This document shows positions 1 through 6,171 of a stretch of DNA of 7,542 nucleotides, in pieces. The notes beneath the pieces are model-generated. The model was given only the letters and a program-made list of their open reading frames with translations. It had not been told where the DNA came from and did no database searches. The translations under genes and the position numbers were made by a program. The DNA comes from Deltaproteobacteria bacterium. GTDB taxonomy: Bacteria; Desulfobacterota; DAOWOC01. The stretch lies in assembly GCA_030642225.1 (NCBI GenBank), contig DAOWOC010000041.1, positions 1-7,542 of the forward strand, written 5' to 3'. Positions within the stretch are counted from its first letter, which is position 1. Each line of letters opens with the position of its first letter.

Positions 1-1978
1 ATTAGAAGAGTTTGATATGGTCGTTCTTTCCGTTGGTATTGAAACATCACCCGGGACAATAGCTATGGCAGAAAAACTTGGGATAGATGTTGATAAGGAT
101 AAATTCTGCGTATCTTCAACATTTGAACCTGTTGCTTCTTCAAGACCGGGGATATATGTCTGCGGGGCTTTTAACGGGCCAAAGGATATCCCTGTTGCAG
201 TTATGGAGGCAAGCGCAGCAGCGTATGCGGCGTCATGTCCTATTGCCGAAGTGCGTAACACAATGACTAAGGAACCTGAAGTCAATGAGTTACGTAATAT
301 TGCGGGAGAACCTCCAAAGGTAGGTGTTTTTGTATGTAGTTGCGGGATAAATATAGCTGGAACGGTTGATGTTAAGGATGTTGCGGAATACGCAAAAACC
401 TTGCCGTTTGTTGAATATGTTGACAATAATCTTTTCAGTTGTTCTCAGGACACTCAGGATAAAATAAAGGGTATTATCAGGGAACAGGGGCTTAACAGGG
501 TCGTGGTTGCGGCCTGTACTCCAAGGACACACGAACCTTTATTTCAGGAGACTCTTGAGGGGTCGGGGTTGAATAAATATCTTTTTGAAATGGCAAATAT
601 CAGGAATCAAGATTCCTGGGTTCATGCCAATACACCTGAAAAGGCAACTGAAAAGGCCAAAGATCTGGTGCGTATGGCAGTTTCAAAGTCGGTTCTTCTT
701 GAACCCTTGACCCAGACAAATCTTGGGGTAAATAAAAAGGTTCTTGTTTTAGGCGGTGGTGTTGCAGGAATGATATGTGCAAGGGGGCTTTCCATTCAGG
801 GCTTTGAATCTGTCTTGGTCGAAAAAACAGACAAGCTGGGAGGGCAGGCAAGAAATCTTTATCAAACATACAAGGGTGAAGATATCGTCGCATATCTCAA
901 TAAACTGATTGAGGAAGTAGAGAATGATGAGCGCATTACTATAAAATGTAATACTACTATTTCCCATGTGGATGGTTTTGTCGGTAATTTTAAAACAAGC
1001 CTTGATGCTAATGGTACCCAGGAGATATTGGAGCATGGTGTGACAATAATAGCCACCGGTGCCTCGGAATATAAGCCTGATGAATATCTGTATGGCGATC
1101 ACCCGATGGTTAAAATCCATACAGAGCTTGATACACTATTTAAAGAGGATGCTCAGATAATAAAAGATGCTCAAAATGTGGCCTTTATACAATGTGTTGG
1201 TTCGCGGGATACTGACCGGCCTTATTGCAGCAAGGTATGTTGTTCGCATTCTATACATAGTGCAATTGAGATCAAAAAGAAAAATCCTGATGCAAATGTA
1301 TATATCTTTTACAGGGATATTCGTACTTATGGCCAAAGAGAGGATATATATAAGGAAGCGCGCAGTCTTGGGGTTATCTTTATAAGATTTGACAGGGATC
1401 ATAAGCCTGATATTAAGGCAGATGGTGATCAGCTATCAATTGCCTTTAATGATCATGTTCTTAACAGGGCATGTACCTTAAATGTTGATCTTTTAATCCT
1501 GGCATCTGCCATTGTTTCTCACAGAGAGGAAAAAATTGCACAGTTCTTTAAAGTTCCTCTTGATGATGACGGCTGGTTTGTTGAGGCCCACCAGAAATTG
1601 AGGCCGGTTGATTTTGCTACAGAAGGTCTTTTTATATGCGGTTTAGCGCATTATCCCAAACCGATTGATGAAAGCATTACCCAGGCTCAGGCTGCTGTTG
1701 CAAGAGCAGTGACCCTGCTTTCTACTGATACGATAGTGGTAGGGGGCAGTGTTTCTGTTATAGATAAGAACCGTTGTTCTGGCTGTGGTCTATGTATTAT
1801 ATTATGTCCATATCAGGCAATTGATTTTGATGAAAATCAAAAAGCAGTTGTTAATGAGGCCCTTTGCAAGGGATGTGGAATTTGTGCCTCTTCATGCCGT
1901 TCAGGCGCGCCAACTCTTAAGGGCTTTACAAATGAGGAGATAATGGCTCAACTTGATGCTTTGGAAGATGTTGTATAG
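1..1978 (+). CDS. hdrA: HdrA-family FAD/iron-sulfur subunit, long two-module form, 5' end outside window
   Basis: Reading frame is open from base 2, so this is a partial gene; the ATG at 17 is internal. Residues below count from that ATG. Residues 1-90 resemble the end of an HdrA flavoprotein module (DMVVLSVGI, then PGIYVCGAFNGPKDIP) and align with residues 490-570 of the same protein (DLLILASAI, then EGLFICGLAHYPKPID), so two HdrA modules appear to be fused. The second module is complete: N-terminal domain with VGVFVCSCGINI (102-113) and VVAACTPRTHEP (163-174), FAD loop GGGVAG (246-251), GGQARNLY (275-282), the HdrA-specific cluster cysteines C393, C404, C408 and C409, and two C-terminal ferredoxin motifs (C587/590/593/597 and C617/620/623/627). 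HdrA is the cytoplasmic electron-bifurcating subunit of heterodisulfide-reductase-type complexes. No selenocysteine is seen in the visible part. QmoB is a relative, but the flx genes downstream favour a bifurcating HdrA. Confidence 0.9.
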   Translation, partial: LEEFDMVVLSVGIETSPGTIAMAEKLGIDVDKDKFCVSSTFEPVASSRPGIYVCGAFNGPKDIPVAVMEASAAAYAASCPIAEVRNTMTKEPEVNELRNIAGEPPKVGVFVCSCGINIAGTVDVKDVAEYAKTLPFVEYVDNNLFSCSQDTQDKIKGIIREQGLNRVVVAACTPRTHEPLFQETLEGSGLNKYLFEMANIRNQDSWVHANTPEKATEKAKDLVRMAVSKSVLLEPLTQTNLGVNKKVLVLGGGVAGMICARGLSIQGFESVLVEKTDKLGGQARNLYQTYKGEDIVAYLNKLIEEVENDERITIKCNTTISHVDGFVGNFKTSLDANGTQEILEHGVTIIATGASEYKPDEYLYGDHPMVKIHTELDTLFKEDAQIIKDAQNVAFIQCVGSRDTDRPYCSKVCCSHSIHSAIEIKKKNPDANVYIFYRDIRTYGQREDIYKEARSLGVIFIRFDRDHKPDIKADGDQLSIAFNDHVLNRACTLNVDLLILASAIVSHREEKIAQFFKVPLDDDGWFVEAHQKLRPVDFATEGLFICGLAHYPKPIDESITQAQAAVARAVTLLSTDTIVVGGSVSVIDKNRCSGCGLCIILCPYQAIDFDENQKAVVNEALCKGCGICASSCRSGAPTLKGFTNEEIMAQLDALEDVV

Positions 1979-2040
1979 GTTTATGCCATAACAGGTATAT
2001 AGAGGGTCTTTTAGACTTAAATAAAGAATATTTTTATAAG

Positions 2041-2046
2041 AAGGAG
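2041..2046 (+). promoter_or_regulatory. Shine-Dalgarno of flxD
   Basis: AAGGAG lies five bases before the ATG at 2052. It is the only strong site in the 73-base gap after hdrA and fixes the start of the selenoprotein gene. Confidence 0.75.
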
Positions 2047-2051
2047 TTATT

Positions 2052-2483
2052 ATGTCAGAGTTCGAACCTAAGATCGCTGCTTTTCTGTGTAACTGGTGTA
2101 GTTATGGGGCAGCTGATTTGGCAGGTGTCAGCAGGATGGCGTATCCTTCTAATCTTAGAACGATTAGGATACCATGCACCGGACAAATGAACCCAAAATT
2201 TATTTTAAAGGCCTTTAACAGAGGAGTTGATGGCGTTTGGGTCTCTGGCTGACATCCGGGCGACTGCCACTATATAAGTGGGAATTTAGTTGCTCGTCGC
2301 AAGTTTGCGATTATGAAAAATTTATTGGAATATGTTGGTCTTGAACCAGGCAGGATCCATTTTTCATGGATTTCTTCTGCAGAGGGAGAAAAATTTGCCC
2401 GTGTGGCCAAAGAGGTATATGAAAGTGTGAATAGCCTTGGACCGGTTAAACGTCTTGTGAAGGAAAGGGTTGAGGTGGCTTAG
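2052..2483 (+). CDS. flxD: FlxD/MvhD-like iron-sulfur subunit, selenoprotein (UGA at 2250-2252 read as Sec67)
   Basis: MvhD-family protein of 143 residues if the TGA at 2250-2252 is decoded as selenocysteine; the true stop is TAG at 2481-2483. Read through, the frame gives the full family signature: FLCNWCSYGAADLAG (C13, C16), PCTGQMNP (C42), then WVSGUHPGDCHY (Sec67, C72) and the usual helical C-terminus with GLEPGRIHFSWISSAEG. The family normally has Cys at position 67 (GCHPGDCHY), so Sec replaces a cluster or redox cysteine. MvhD carries a [2Fe-2S] cluster and passes electrons from a donor module to HdrA. Between hdrA and flxBCA, it fits the FlxD role of the Flx-Hdr complex. Sec forms of MvhD are known in deltaproteobacterial sulfate reducers. 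Standard gene callers would cut it at 66 residues and might call a second fragment from an internal ATG. Decoding needs selA, selB, selC and selD, which must lie elsewhere. Confidence 0.92.
2250..2296 (+). promoter_or_regulatory. Candidate bacterial SECIS hairpin next to the Sec UGA
   Basis: The UGA (2250-2252) is followed after four bases by a hairpin. The lower stem is 9 bp (2257-2265 with 2288-2296, including G-U pairs at 2259/2294 and 2262/2291). An asymmetric internal loop follows (2266 against 2282-2287), then an upper stem of 5 bp (CCACT 2267-2271 with AGTGG 2277-2281) and a five-base loop ATATA (2272-2276). The apical loop begins 20 bases after the UGA, within the usual spacing for a SelB-binding element. 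The loop lacks the guanosine usual near its 5' side, so it is off-consensus. It lies inside the coding sequence. Confidence 0.72.
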
Positions 2484-3437
2484 ATGCAGAATCGGACAGA
2501 TAAAATTAAAGAGATAGCAAAAAGGCTGCTTGATGAAGAGAAGGTTGATCTTGTGCTTGGACACAGGAAAGGAACTATACCATTAAAAAATACGCCTGGT
2601 TTTGCTTATAATAAAGATGAAGTAGAAGAATTATTATGGGACGGCAATTGTCGCAGTAATCTTGCAACTTTTTTGCCGCGGCTTAAAGATAAGCGCATTG
2701 CTGTTGTTGCTCAGGGTTGTGTAAGTAGAAATATCGTAGGGCTTATTATTGAGAAACAGATCCCAAGGGAAAATTTGTATATAATCGGTGTCCCATGCAT
2801 TGGTATGCTTGATCCGAATATACTCAGGGAAAAGGTGTCAGGCGAAATTCTTGAAACAAAAGAGGATGAAACAAAGATTATTCTTAAAGGCAGTGGTTTT
2901 GAAATCTCTGTTGAAAGAGAAGATGTACTTCGTAATAATTGTAAACTTTGTTTGCACAGGAACCCGACACTTTTTGATGAATTAGTAGTGGATGAGGTCA
3001 GAGAGCAGAATGTTTCGGGTCGATATGATGATATAACAGCGCTTGAAAATAAAACATCTGAGGAACGCACCACATATTTTGATGAGCTTTTATCATCCTG
3101 TATCAGGTGTTATGCCTGCAGGGATGCTTGCCCTTTATGTTATTGCCCCGTCTGTTTTGTAGATGAATCCAACCCTCAGTGGTGTGGTAAATCTACGGAT
3201 CCAAGGGACGTATTGAATTATCATATTCTCAGGGCGTTTCATTGTGCCGGAAGATGTACTGAATGCGGCGCGTGTGAAGATGCATGTCCAATGGATATTA
3301 AGGTTAGGATGTTGACCAGAAAGATCGAAAAGGATATTCAGGAGAATTATGACGGGTATGAGGCTGGCATGAGTCTTGATGCAGAGCCGCCCTTGGCAAC
3401 TTTTAAGCCTAATGATCCTCAGTCGTTTATTAAATAA
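2484..3437 (+). CDS. flxC: FlxC-like 4Fe-4S dicluster protein with FrhB/HdrC-like features
   Basis: 317 residues. The ATG touches the flxD stop (TAGATG); GAGGTGG at 2472-2478 inside flxD is the ribosome binding site, so translation is probably coupled. The N-terminal half (about 1-160) has scattered cysteines C56, C79, C105, C153 and C156, reminiscent of the FrhB-type domain. The C-terminal part has two ferredoxin motifs: C206/C209/C212/C216, followed closely by C219, C221 and C224, and C258/C261/C264/C268, with C254 just before. No signal peptide or membrane segment is evident, so it should be cytoplasmic. By position and Cys pattern it matches the FlxC electron-relay subunit of FlxABCD-HdrABC, between the NADH module and FlxD/HdrA. 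The family is usually annotated only as a 4Fe-4S dicluster or hydrogenase iron-sulfur protein; the FlxC name rests on the operon. Confidence 0.8.
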   Translation: MQNRTDKIKEIAKRLLDEEKVDLVLGHRKGTIPLKNTPGFAYNKDEVEELLWDGNCRSNLATFLPRLKDKRIAVVAQGCVSRNIVGLIIEKQIPRENLYIIGVPCIGMLDPNILREKVSGEILETKEDETKIILKGSGFEISVEREDVLRNNCKLCLHRNPTLFDELVVDEVREQNVSGRYDDITALENKTSEERTTYFDELLSSCIRCYACRDACPLCYCPVCFVDESNPQWCGKSTDPRDVLNYHILRAFHCAGRCTECGACEDACPMDIKVRMLTRKIEKDIQENYDGYEAGMSLDAEPPLATFKPNDPQSFIK

Positions 3438-3440
3438 AGG
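3436..3440 (+). promoter_or_regulatory. Shine-Dalgarno deciding the flxB start
   Basis: AAAGG overlaps the flxC stop codon and lies eight bases before the ATG at 3449. The alternative GTG at 3440 would start inside this site with no room for its own, so the ATG is preferred. Confidence 0.6.
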
Positions 3441-3448
3441 TGTTGATT

Positions 3449-4480
3449 ATGGCAGAGATGATACTTGAAAAACAAGATATGGCCGCTTTTACAGCGGAGA
3501 TAAATAAAGGATATGAACTTTTCGGGCCTGTAAAGAATGGTAAACAGCTTGAAATTGCCAGGGTCAACGAGGTTTCTGACATGGTTCTTGAAGGGTACCG
3601 GAATACGGACATGTCTCCTAAAAATCTTTTCTTTCCTCAATCGGAAGAAATGATGGCATTTAAAAAATATGGTGATGACGCCAATATTTATAAAGATTCA
3701 CTTAAAGAGATTGCACCGCGGGTTATTTTTGGTATAAGGCCATGTGATGCAAAGGCTTTTTCTGTGCTTGATCAAATTTTTAAGAATGATCAGTTTATTG
3801 ATAATTACTGGTTTTCAAAAAGAGAAAAGAGTGTCATGATCGGGCTGGGGTGCAACATGCCTTGTTCAACCTGTTTTTGCACGTCGGTTAATTCCCATCC
3901 TTTTGGAGAAACCGGTCTTGATGTGCTTGCAACTGACCTGGATAACCGTTATCTTTTGAAAACATTGACCAAAAAGGGCGAAGATATCCTTTCAGGGGTC
4001 TCATGTCTTAAGGTTGCTAATGATGATGATTTATCATCTGCAAAGTCTTTAAGTGAAAAAGCCGTTTCTGAAATAAGTGGAAATCTTGAATTAAAAAATA
4101 TAGACAAAAAATCTGTACTGGATCTGTTTAATGCGGATTTTTGGGAACGTGTTCAGGAACCATGTCTCAATTGCGGGACATGTACATATGTTTGTCCGAC
4201 TTGTCATTGTTTTGATATCCAGGATGAAGTATTCAAAGATGAGGGCATAAGGGTCAGAAACTGGGATTCGTGTATGTCATGGCTGTTTACAATACATGGC
4301 TCAGGGCATAATCCCAGACCAGGTAAAAAAGAGAGAGTCAGACAGCGTTTTATGCATAAATTTAAGTATATACCAATTAAAAGAGATGGTGAGATAGGTT
4401 GTGTCGGGTGCGGAAGATGCATTCGGATGTGTCCTGTTAATATTGATGTGCGTGAGGTTGTTAAATTAATGAATTCCTGA
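3449..4480 (+). CDS. flxB: FlxB-like 4Fe-4S protein, related to anaerobic sulfite reductase subunit A / hydrogenase beta subunit
   Basis: 343 residues from the ATG. The N-terminal half carries features of the AsrA/HydB-type family: GIRPCDAKAF (C99) and the Cys-rich GLGCNMPCSTCFCTSVNSHP (C135, C139, C142, C144). The C-terminal dicluster region has CLNCGTCTYVCPTCHC (C239/242/245/249, plus C252 and C254) and CVGCGRCIRMCPVNIDV (C318/321/324/328). Proteins of this family pair with a FAD/NAD(P)H subunit and relay its electrons; here that partner is the next gene, flxA. It is expected to be a soluble cytoplasmic part of the Flx NADH-dehydrogenase module. The gap from flxC is short (11 bases to the ATG). 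AsrA itself is the nearest alternative name, but no asrC-type sulfite reductase gene is present and hdrA/flxD are adjacent, so FlxB is the better call. Confidence 0.82.
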   Translation: MAEMILEKQDMAAFTAEINKGYELFGPVKNGKQLEIARVNEVSDMVLEGYRNTDMSPKNLFFPQSEEMMAFKKYGDDANIYKDSLKEIAPRVIFGIRPCDAKAFSVLDQIFKNDQFIDNYWFSKREKSVMIGLGCNMPCSTCFCTSVNSHPFGETGLDVLATDLDNRYLLKTLTKKGEDILSGVSCLKVANDDDLSSAKSLSEKAVSEISGNLELKNIDKKSVLDLFNADFWERVQEPCLNCGTCTYVCPTCHCFDIQDEVFKDEGIRVRNWDSCMSWLFTIHGSGHNPRPGKKERVRQRFMHKFKYIPIKRDGEIGCVGCGRCIRMCPVNIDVREVVKLMNS

Positions 4481-4494
4481 ACAAATTCATTTAA

Positions 4495-4500
4495 AAGGAA
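4495..4500 (+). promoter_or_regulatory. Shine-Dalgarno supporting the GTG start of flxA
   Basis: AAGGAA lies eight bases before GTG 4509 in the 28-base gap after flxB. No ATG gives a comparable N-terminus, since the conserved FAD-domain start PYPVKIEKIV follows at once. Confidence 0.6.
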
Positions 4501-4508
4501 ATAGACCA

Positions 4509-5348
4509 GTGAAAAATCCATATTTACCCTATCCTGTCAAGATAGAAAAAATAGTTATTGAAACAGAGGATAAGAATTTAAAATCCTTTGAACTTCTTTT
4601 TATGAACGATGAGGACAAAAAGGCTTTTAATTATACACCCGGACAGTTTGCGGAATTATCCATTCCAGGGCATGGAGAAATTCCTATTGGGATAGCTTCT
4701 TCTCCTACTGAGGGTGATAATCTGTTGTTTACTATTAATAAAACCGGTGTTGTTACAACTGCCCTGCATAACATGTCAGAAGGCGATATTATTGGAGTCA
4801 GGGGGCCTCTTGGCAATCATTACCCCTTTTCTGAAATGGAGGGCAAGGACATAGTTATTATTGGTGGTGGTTTTGCGTTTACCACATTAAGATCAACTAT
4901 TGCCTATATGCTTAATGAAAAGAACAGAAAGCGTTTTGGTAATATTACAGTTATCTATGGGGCACGTACACCCGGTATGCTTCTTTATAAGGATCAACTT
5001 GAAGAATGGTCAAAAAGGGATGATATTGATATGAATGTCACAGTTGACCGTGAAGCATCGGGCTGGACAGGCAAGGTCGGTTTTGTCCCTGCTGTTACAG
5101 AAGAGGTCGCCCCTAAGGCAGATAATGGGATAGCACTTATTTGTGGCCCGCCGATTATGATCAAGTTTACACTTCCTGTAATGAAAAAACTCGGTTTTTC
5201 TGCTGAACAGACAATAACCTCACTTGAAAACAGGATGAAATGTGGTATAGGTATTTGTGGCAGGTGCAATATAGGGCCCGAGTATGTTTGCAAGGATGGT
5301 CCTGTCTTTAAAATGGCGCAGCTTGAGGATATGCCCGGCGAATATTGA
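4509..5348 (+). CDS. flxA: FlxA-like FAD/NAD(P)H-binding oxidoreductase subunit
   Basis: 279 residues, GTG start. It has the ferredoxin-NADP reductase fold of AsrB, HydG (sulfhydrogenase gamma) and PyrK. The FAD-binding barrel spans about 1-105, with PGQFAELSIPG (44-54) and IPIGIASSP (58-66) at the isoalloxazine/phosphate site. The NAD(P)-binding domain has GGGFAFTTLRS (119-129) and ICGPPIMIKF (211-220). The C-terminal Cys motif C245-x4-C250-x2-C253-x7-C261 is the usual [2Fe-2S] site of this group. In the Flx-Hdr complex FlxA is the entry point that oxidises NAD(P)H and feeds FlxB and FlxC. The glycine-rich loop departs from the common GGIGLAPLR form (see findings). It is a cytoplasmic protein without a signal peptide. 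The gene sits last of the four flx genes, so the order is hdrA-flxDCBA. Confidence 0.85.
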   Translation: MKNPYLPYPVKIEKIVIETEDKNLKSFELLFMNDEDKKAFNYTPGQFAELSIPGHGEIPIGIASSPTEGDNLLFTINKTGVVTTALHNMSEGDIIGVRGPLGNHYPFSEMEGKDIVIIGGGFAFTTLRSTIAYMLNEKNRKRFGNITVIYGARTPGMLLYKDQLEEWSKRDDIDMNVTVDREASGWTGKVGFVPAVTEEVAPKADNGIALICGPPIMIKFTLPVMKKLGFSAEQTITSLENRMKCGIGICGRCNIGPEYVCKDGPVFKMAQLEDMPGEY

Positions 5349-5396
5349 GTTGTCTGTATTTATTTTTAAGAATTTTAATTTATTATTATTTAAAAT

Positions 5397-5401
5397 GGAG
5401 G
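5397..5401 (+). promoter_or_regulatory. Shine-Dalgarno fixing the dsrD-like start
   Basis: GGAGG lies six bases before ATG 5408. It sets the start there and excludes the upstream in-frame TTG region (5345 on), whose translation is a low-complexity YLFLRILIYYY stretch. Confidence 0.75.
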
Positions 5402-5407
5402 AAGAAA

Positions 5408-5644
5408 ATGGCTGATTATACTGAATTAAAACAGGCAGTAGTCGATTTTTTTAAATCACAAAAGGGAAAACATAAATTTATGATTAATGATATAAAGAAA
5501 AAGTTGCCTGGTGAGATCAATAAAAAGGAACTAAAGGCCGCCACGAGCGAGATGATTGAAGAAGGAACCCTGGCATATTGGTCAAGCGGGTCTACTACTT
5601 ATTTTATGTTGCCGGAAACCGGCGAAGGTTTAGAAGAGCTTTAA
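5408..5644 (+). CDS. dsrD: DsrD-like small winged-helix protein
   Basis: 78 residues, the same length as DsrD of Desulfovibrio. The hallmark is LAYWSSGSTTYFML (residues 55-68), matching the conserved LEYWSSGSTTMYGL of DsrD. The N-terminal half (ELKQAVVDFFKSQKGKHKF) and the Lys-rich middle also follow DsrD, which has a winged-helix fold. DsrD has been shown to stimulate the dissimilatory sulfite reductase DsrAB in sulfate reducers, and is normally encoded directly after dsrAB. Here it follows flxA by 59 bases with its own strong Shine-Dalgarno and no dsrAB nearby. It may be a second, specialised copy tied to the Flx-Hdr complex, or the only copy moved from dsrAB; one window cannot tell. Family assignment is firm from the motif; identity of function with true DsrD is inference. 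Confidence 0.85.
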   Translation: MADYTELKQAVVDFFKSQKGKHKFMINDIKKKLPGEINKKELKAATSEMIEEGTLAYWSSGSTTYFMLPETGEGLEEL

Positions 5645-5665
5645 ATATTTTTTATTATATTAAAG

Positions 5666-5701
5666 ATAACAAAGTCTCTAAAAAATTAGAGGCTTTGTTA
5701 T
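5666..5701. terminator. Bidirectional hairpin terminator between convergent genes
   Basis: A 16-bp stem (5666-5681 with 5686-5701, one G-T pair) closes on an AAAA loop and starts 22 bases after the dsrD-like stop. It is fully inverted, so it can fold in transcripts from either side. T-tracts after it are only moderate in both directions (TTCCTCTG on +, an AT-rich run on -). It overlaps the stop codon of the minus-strand gene. Confidence 0.7.
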
Positions 5702-5964
5702 TCCTCTGTTACTTCTTTTGAGAATTGCTGTATTATTTCATTCAGGGAAAATGCAATTTGCCTGTATTTAAGTAAATCACGATATTTCCCATGACAAAAG
5801 CGCATAAAATTAGCTTCTTTGTCTTTATCACTTAATGTCTCATCTGTTAATATTTGATTAGCGATATCTTTGATCTCTTCTGAAGCGCATTTTTCTTTTG
5901 TATCATTATATACTTGATCTGCAAAATTATCGATCTTGCTTAACAAAATATCAGATAGATTCAT
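5698..5964 (-). CDS. Small protein of unknown function (88 aa)
   Basis: I do not recognise this gene. Starting at the ATG at 5964 it gives 88 residues beginning MNLSDILLSKIDNFADQVYN and ending FSKEVTEE. An in-frame ATG 11 codons upstream (5997) is unlikely: GGAG seven bases before 5964 is a good ribosome binding site, and the extra codons overlap a terminator-like hairpin. The product is acidic-to-neutral and predicted mostly helical from its residue pattern, with no membrane segment or signal peptide. It has two cysteines (C26, C57); C57 lies in RFCHGKYRDLLKYRQIAF, the most distinctive stretch. It converges on the dsrD-like gene and its TAA stop lies inside the shared hairpin. It points the same way as the thiolase gene but a hairpin with T-tract separates them, so it may be transcribed on its own or by readthrough. 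Confidence 0.6.
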   Translation of the reverse strand: MNLSDILLSKIDNFADQVYNDTKEKCASEEIKDIANQILTDETLSDKDKEANFMRFCHGKYRDLLKYRQIAFSLNEIIQQFSKEVTEE

Positions 5965-5973
5965 ATAAAAGCT

Positions 5974-6016
5974 CCAAAAAATAAAAGAGAGAGACAAATA
6001 TTTATCCCTCTCTCTT
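5974..6016 (-). terminator. Rho-independent terminator after the thiolase gene, directly before the small gene
   Basis: On the minus strand the stem AAGAGAGAG / CTCTCTCTT (6016-6008 with 5993-5985, 9 bp, 14-base loop) is followed by TTTTATTTTTT. It lies 155 bases after the thiolase stop. The GGAG of the 88-aa gene follows the T-run at once, so it may also act as a leader attenuator. Confidence 0.6.
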
Positions 6017-6171
6017 AGATTGATAATATTTATAAGTTCAAAATTATGAGTATCTTGTATTTGCGCATTCTTTTCTATTTTTTGTCTATTTGTGAAATTT
6101 TATATATTTATCAATATTAAATTACTTAATCTGTTTTTATATATGGAAAATAAATTTTATAATAGTAATAA
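6017..6171. other. AT-rich non-coding spacer after the thiolase gene
   Basis: 155 bases, very AT-rich. I see no convincing gene, repeat or strong hairpin in it; the thiolase transcript probably runs through it to the terminator at 5974-6016. Confidence 0.5.

Noticed and set aside
290..1402. Several minus-strand open frames and one + frame (1167-1385) within hdrA
   Set aside because: They overlap conserved HdrA coding sequence throughout and show no recognisable domains.
2011..2040. Possible promoter before flxD ending in TATAAG
   Set aside because: The -10 would touch the Shine-Dalgarno, putting the start site on or after the ribosome binding site.
2052..2252. flxD as a truncated pseudogene ending at TGA 2250
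   Set aside because: The downstream frame is fully conserved to a stop that abuts flxC, the UGA replaces a family Cys, and a hairpin follows at SECIS spacing; selenocysteine explains all of it.
3440..3448. GTG start for flxB at 3440
   Set aside because: It overlaps the ribosome binding site that fits the ATG at 3449.
5350..5379. Possible promoter before the dsrD-like gene (TTGTCT, 18 bases, TTTAAT)
   Set aside because: Weak match in a very AT-rich gap where such pairs arise by chance; not strong enough to split the operon.
5345..5407. Upstream extension of the dsrD-like gene to 5345 (99 aa)
   Set aside because: The added residues are a hydrophobic low-complexity run absent from DsrD, and the strong GGAGG fits only the ATG at 5408.
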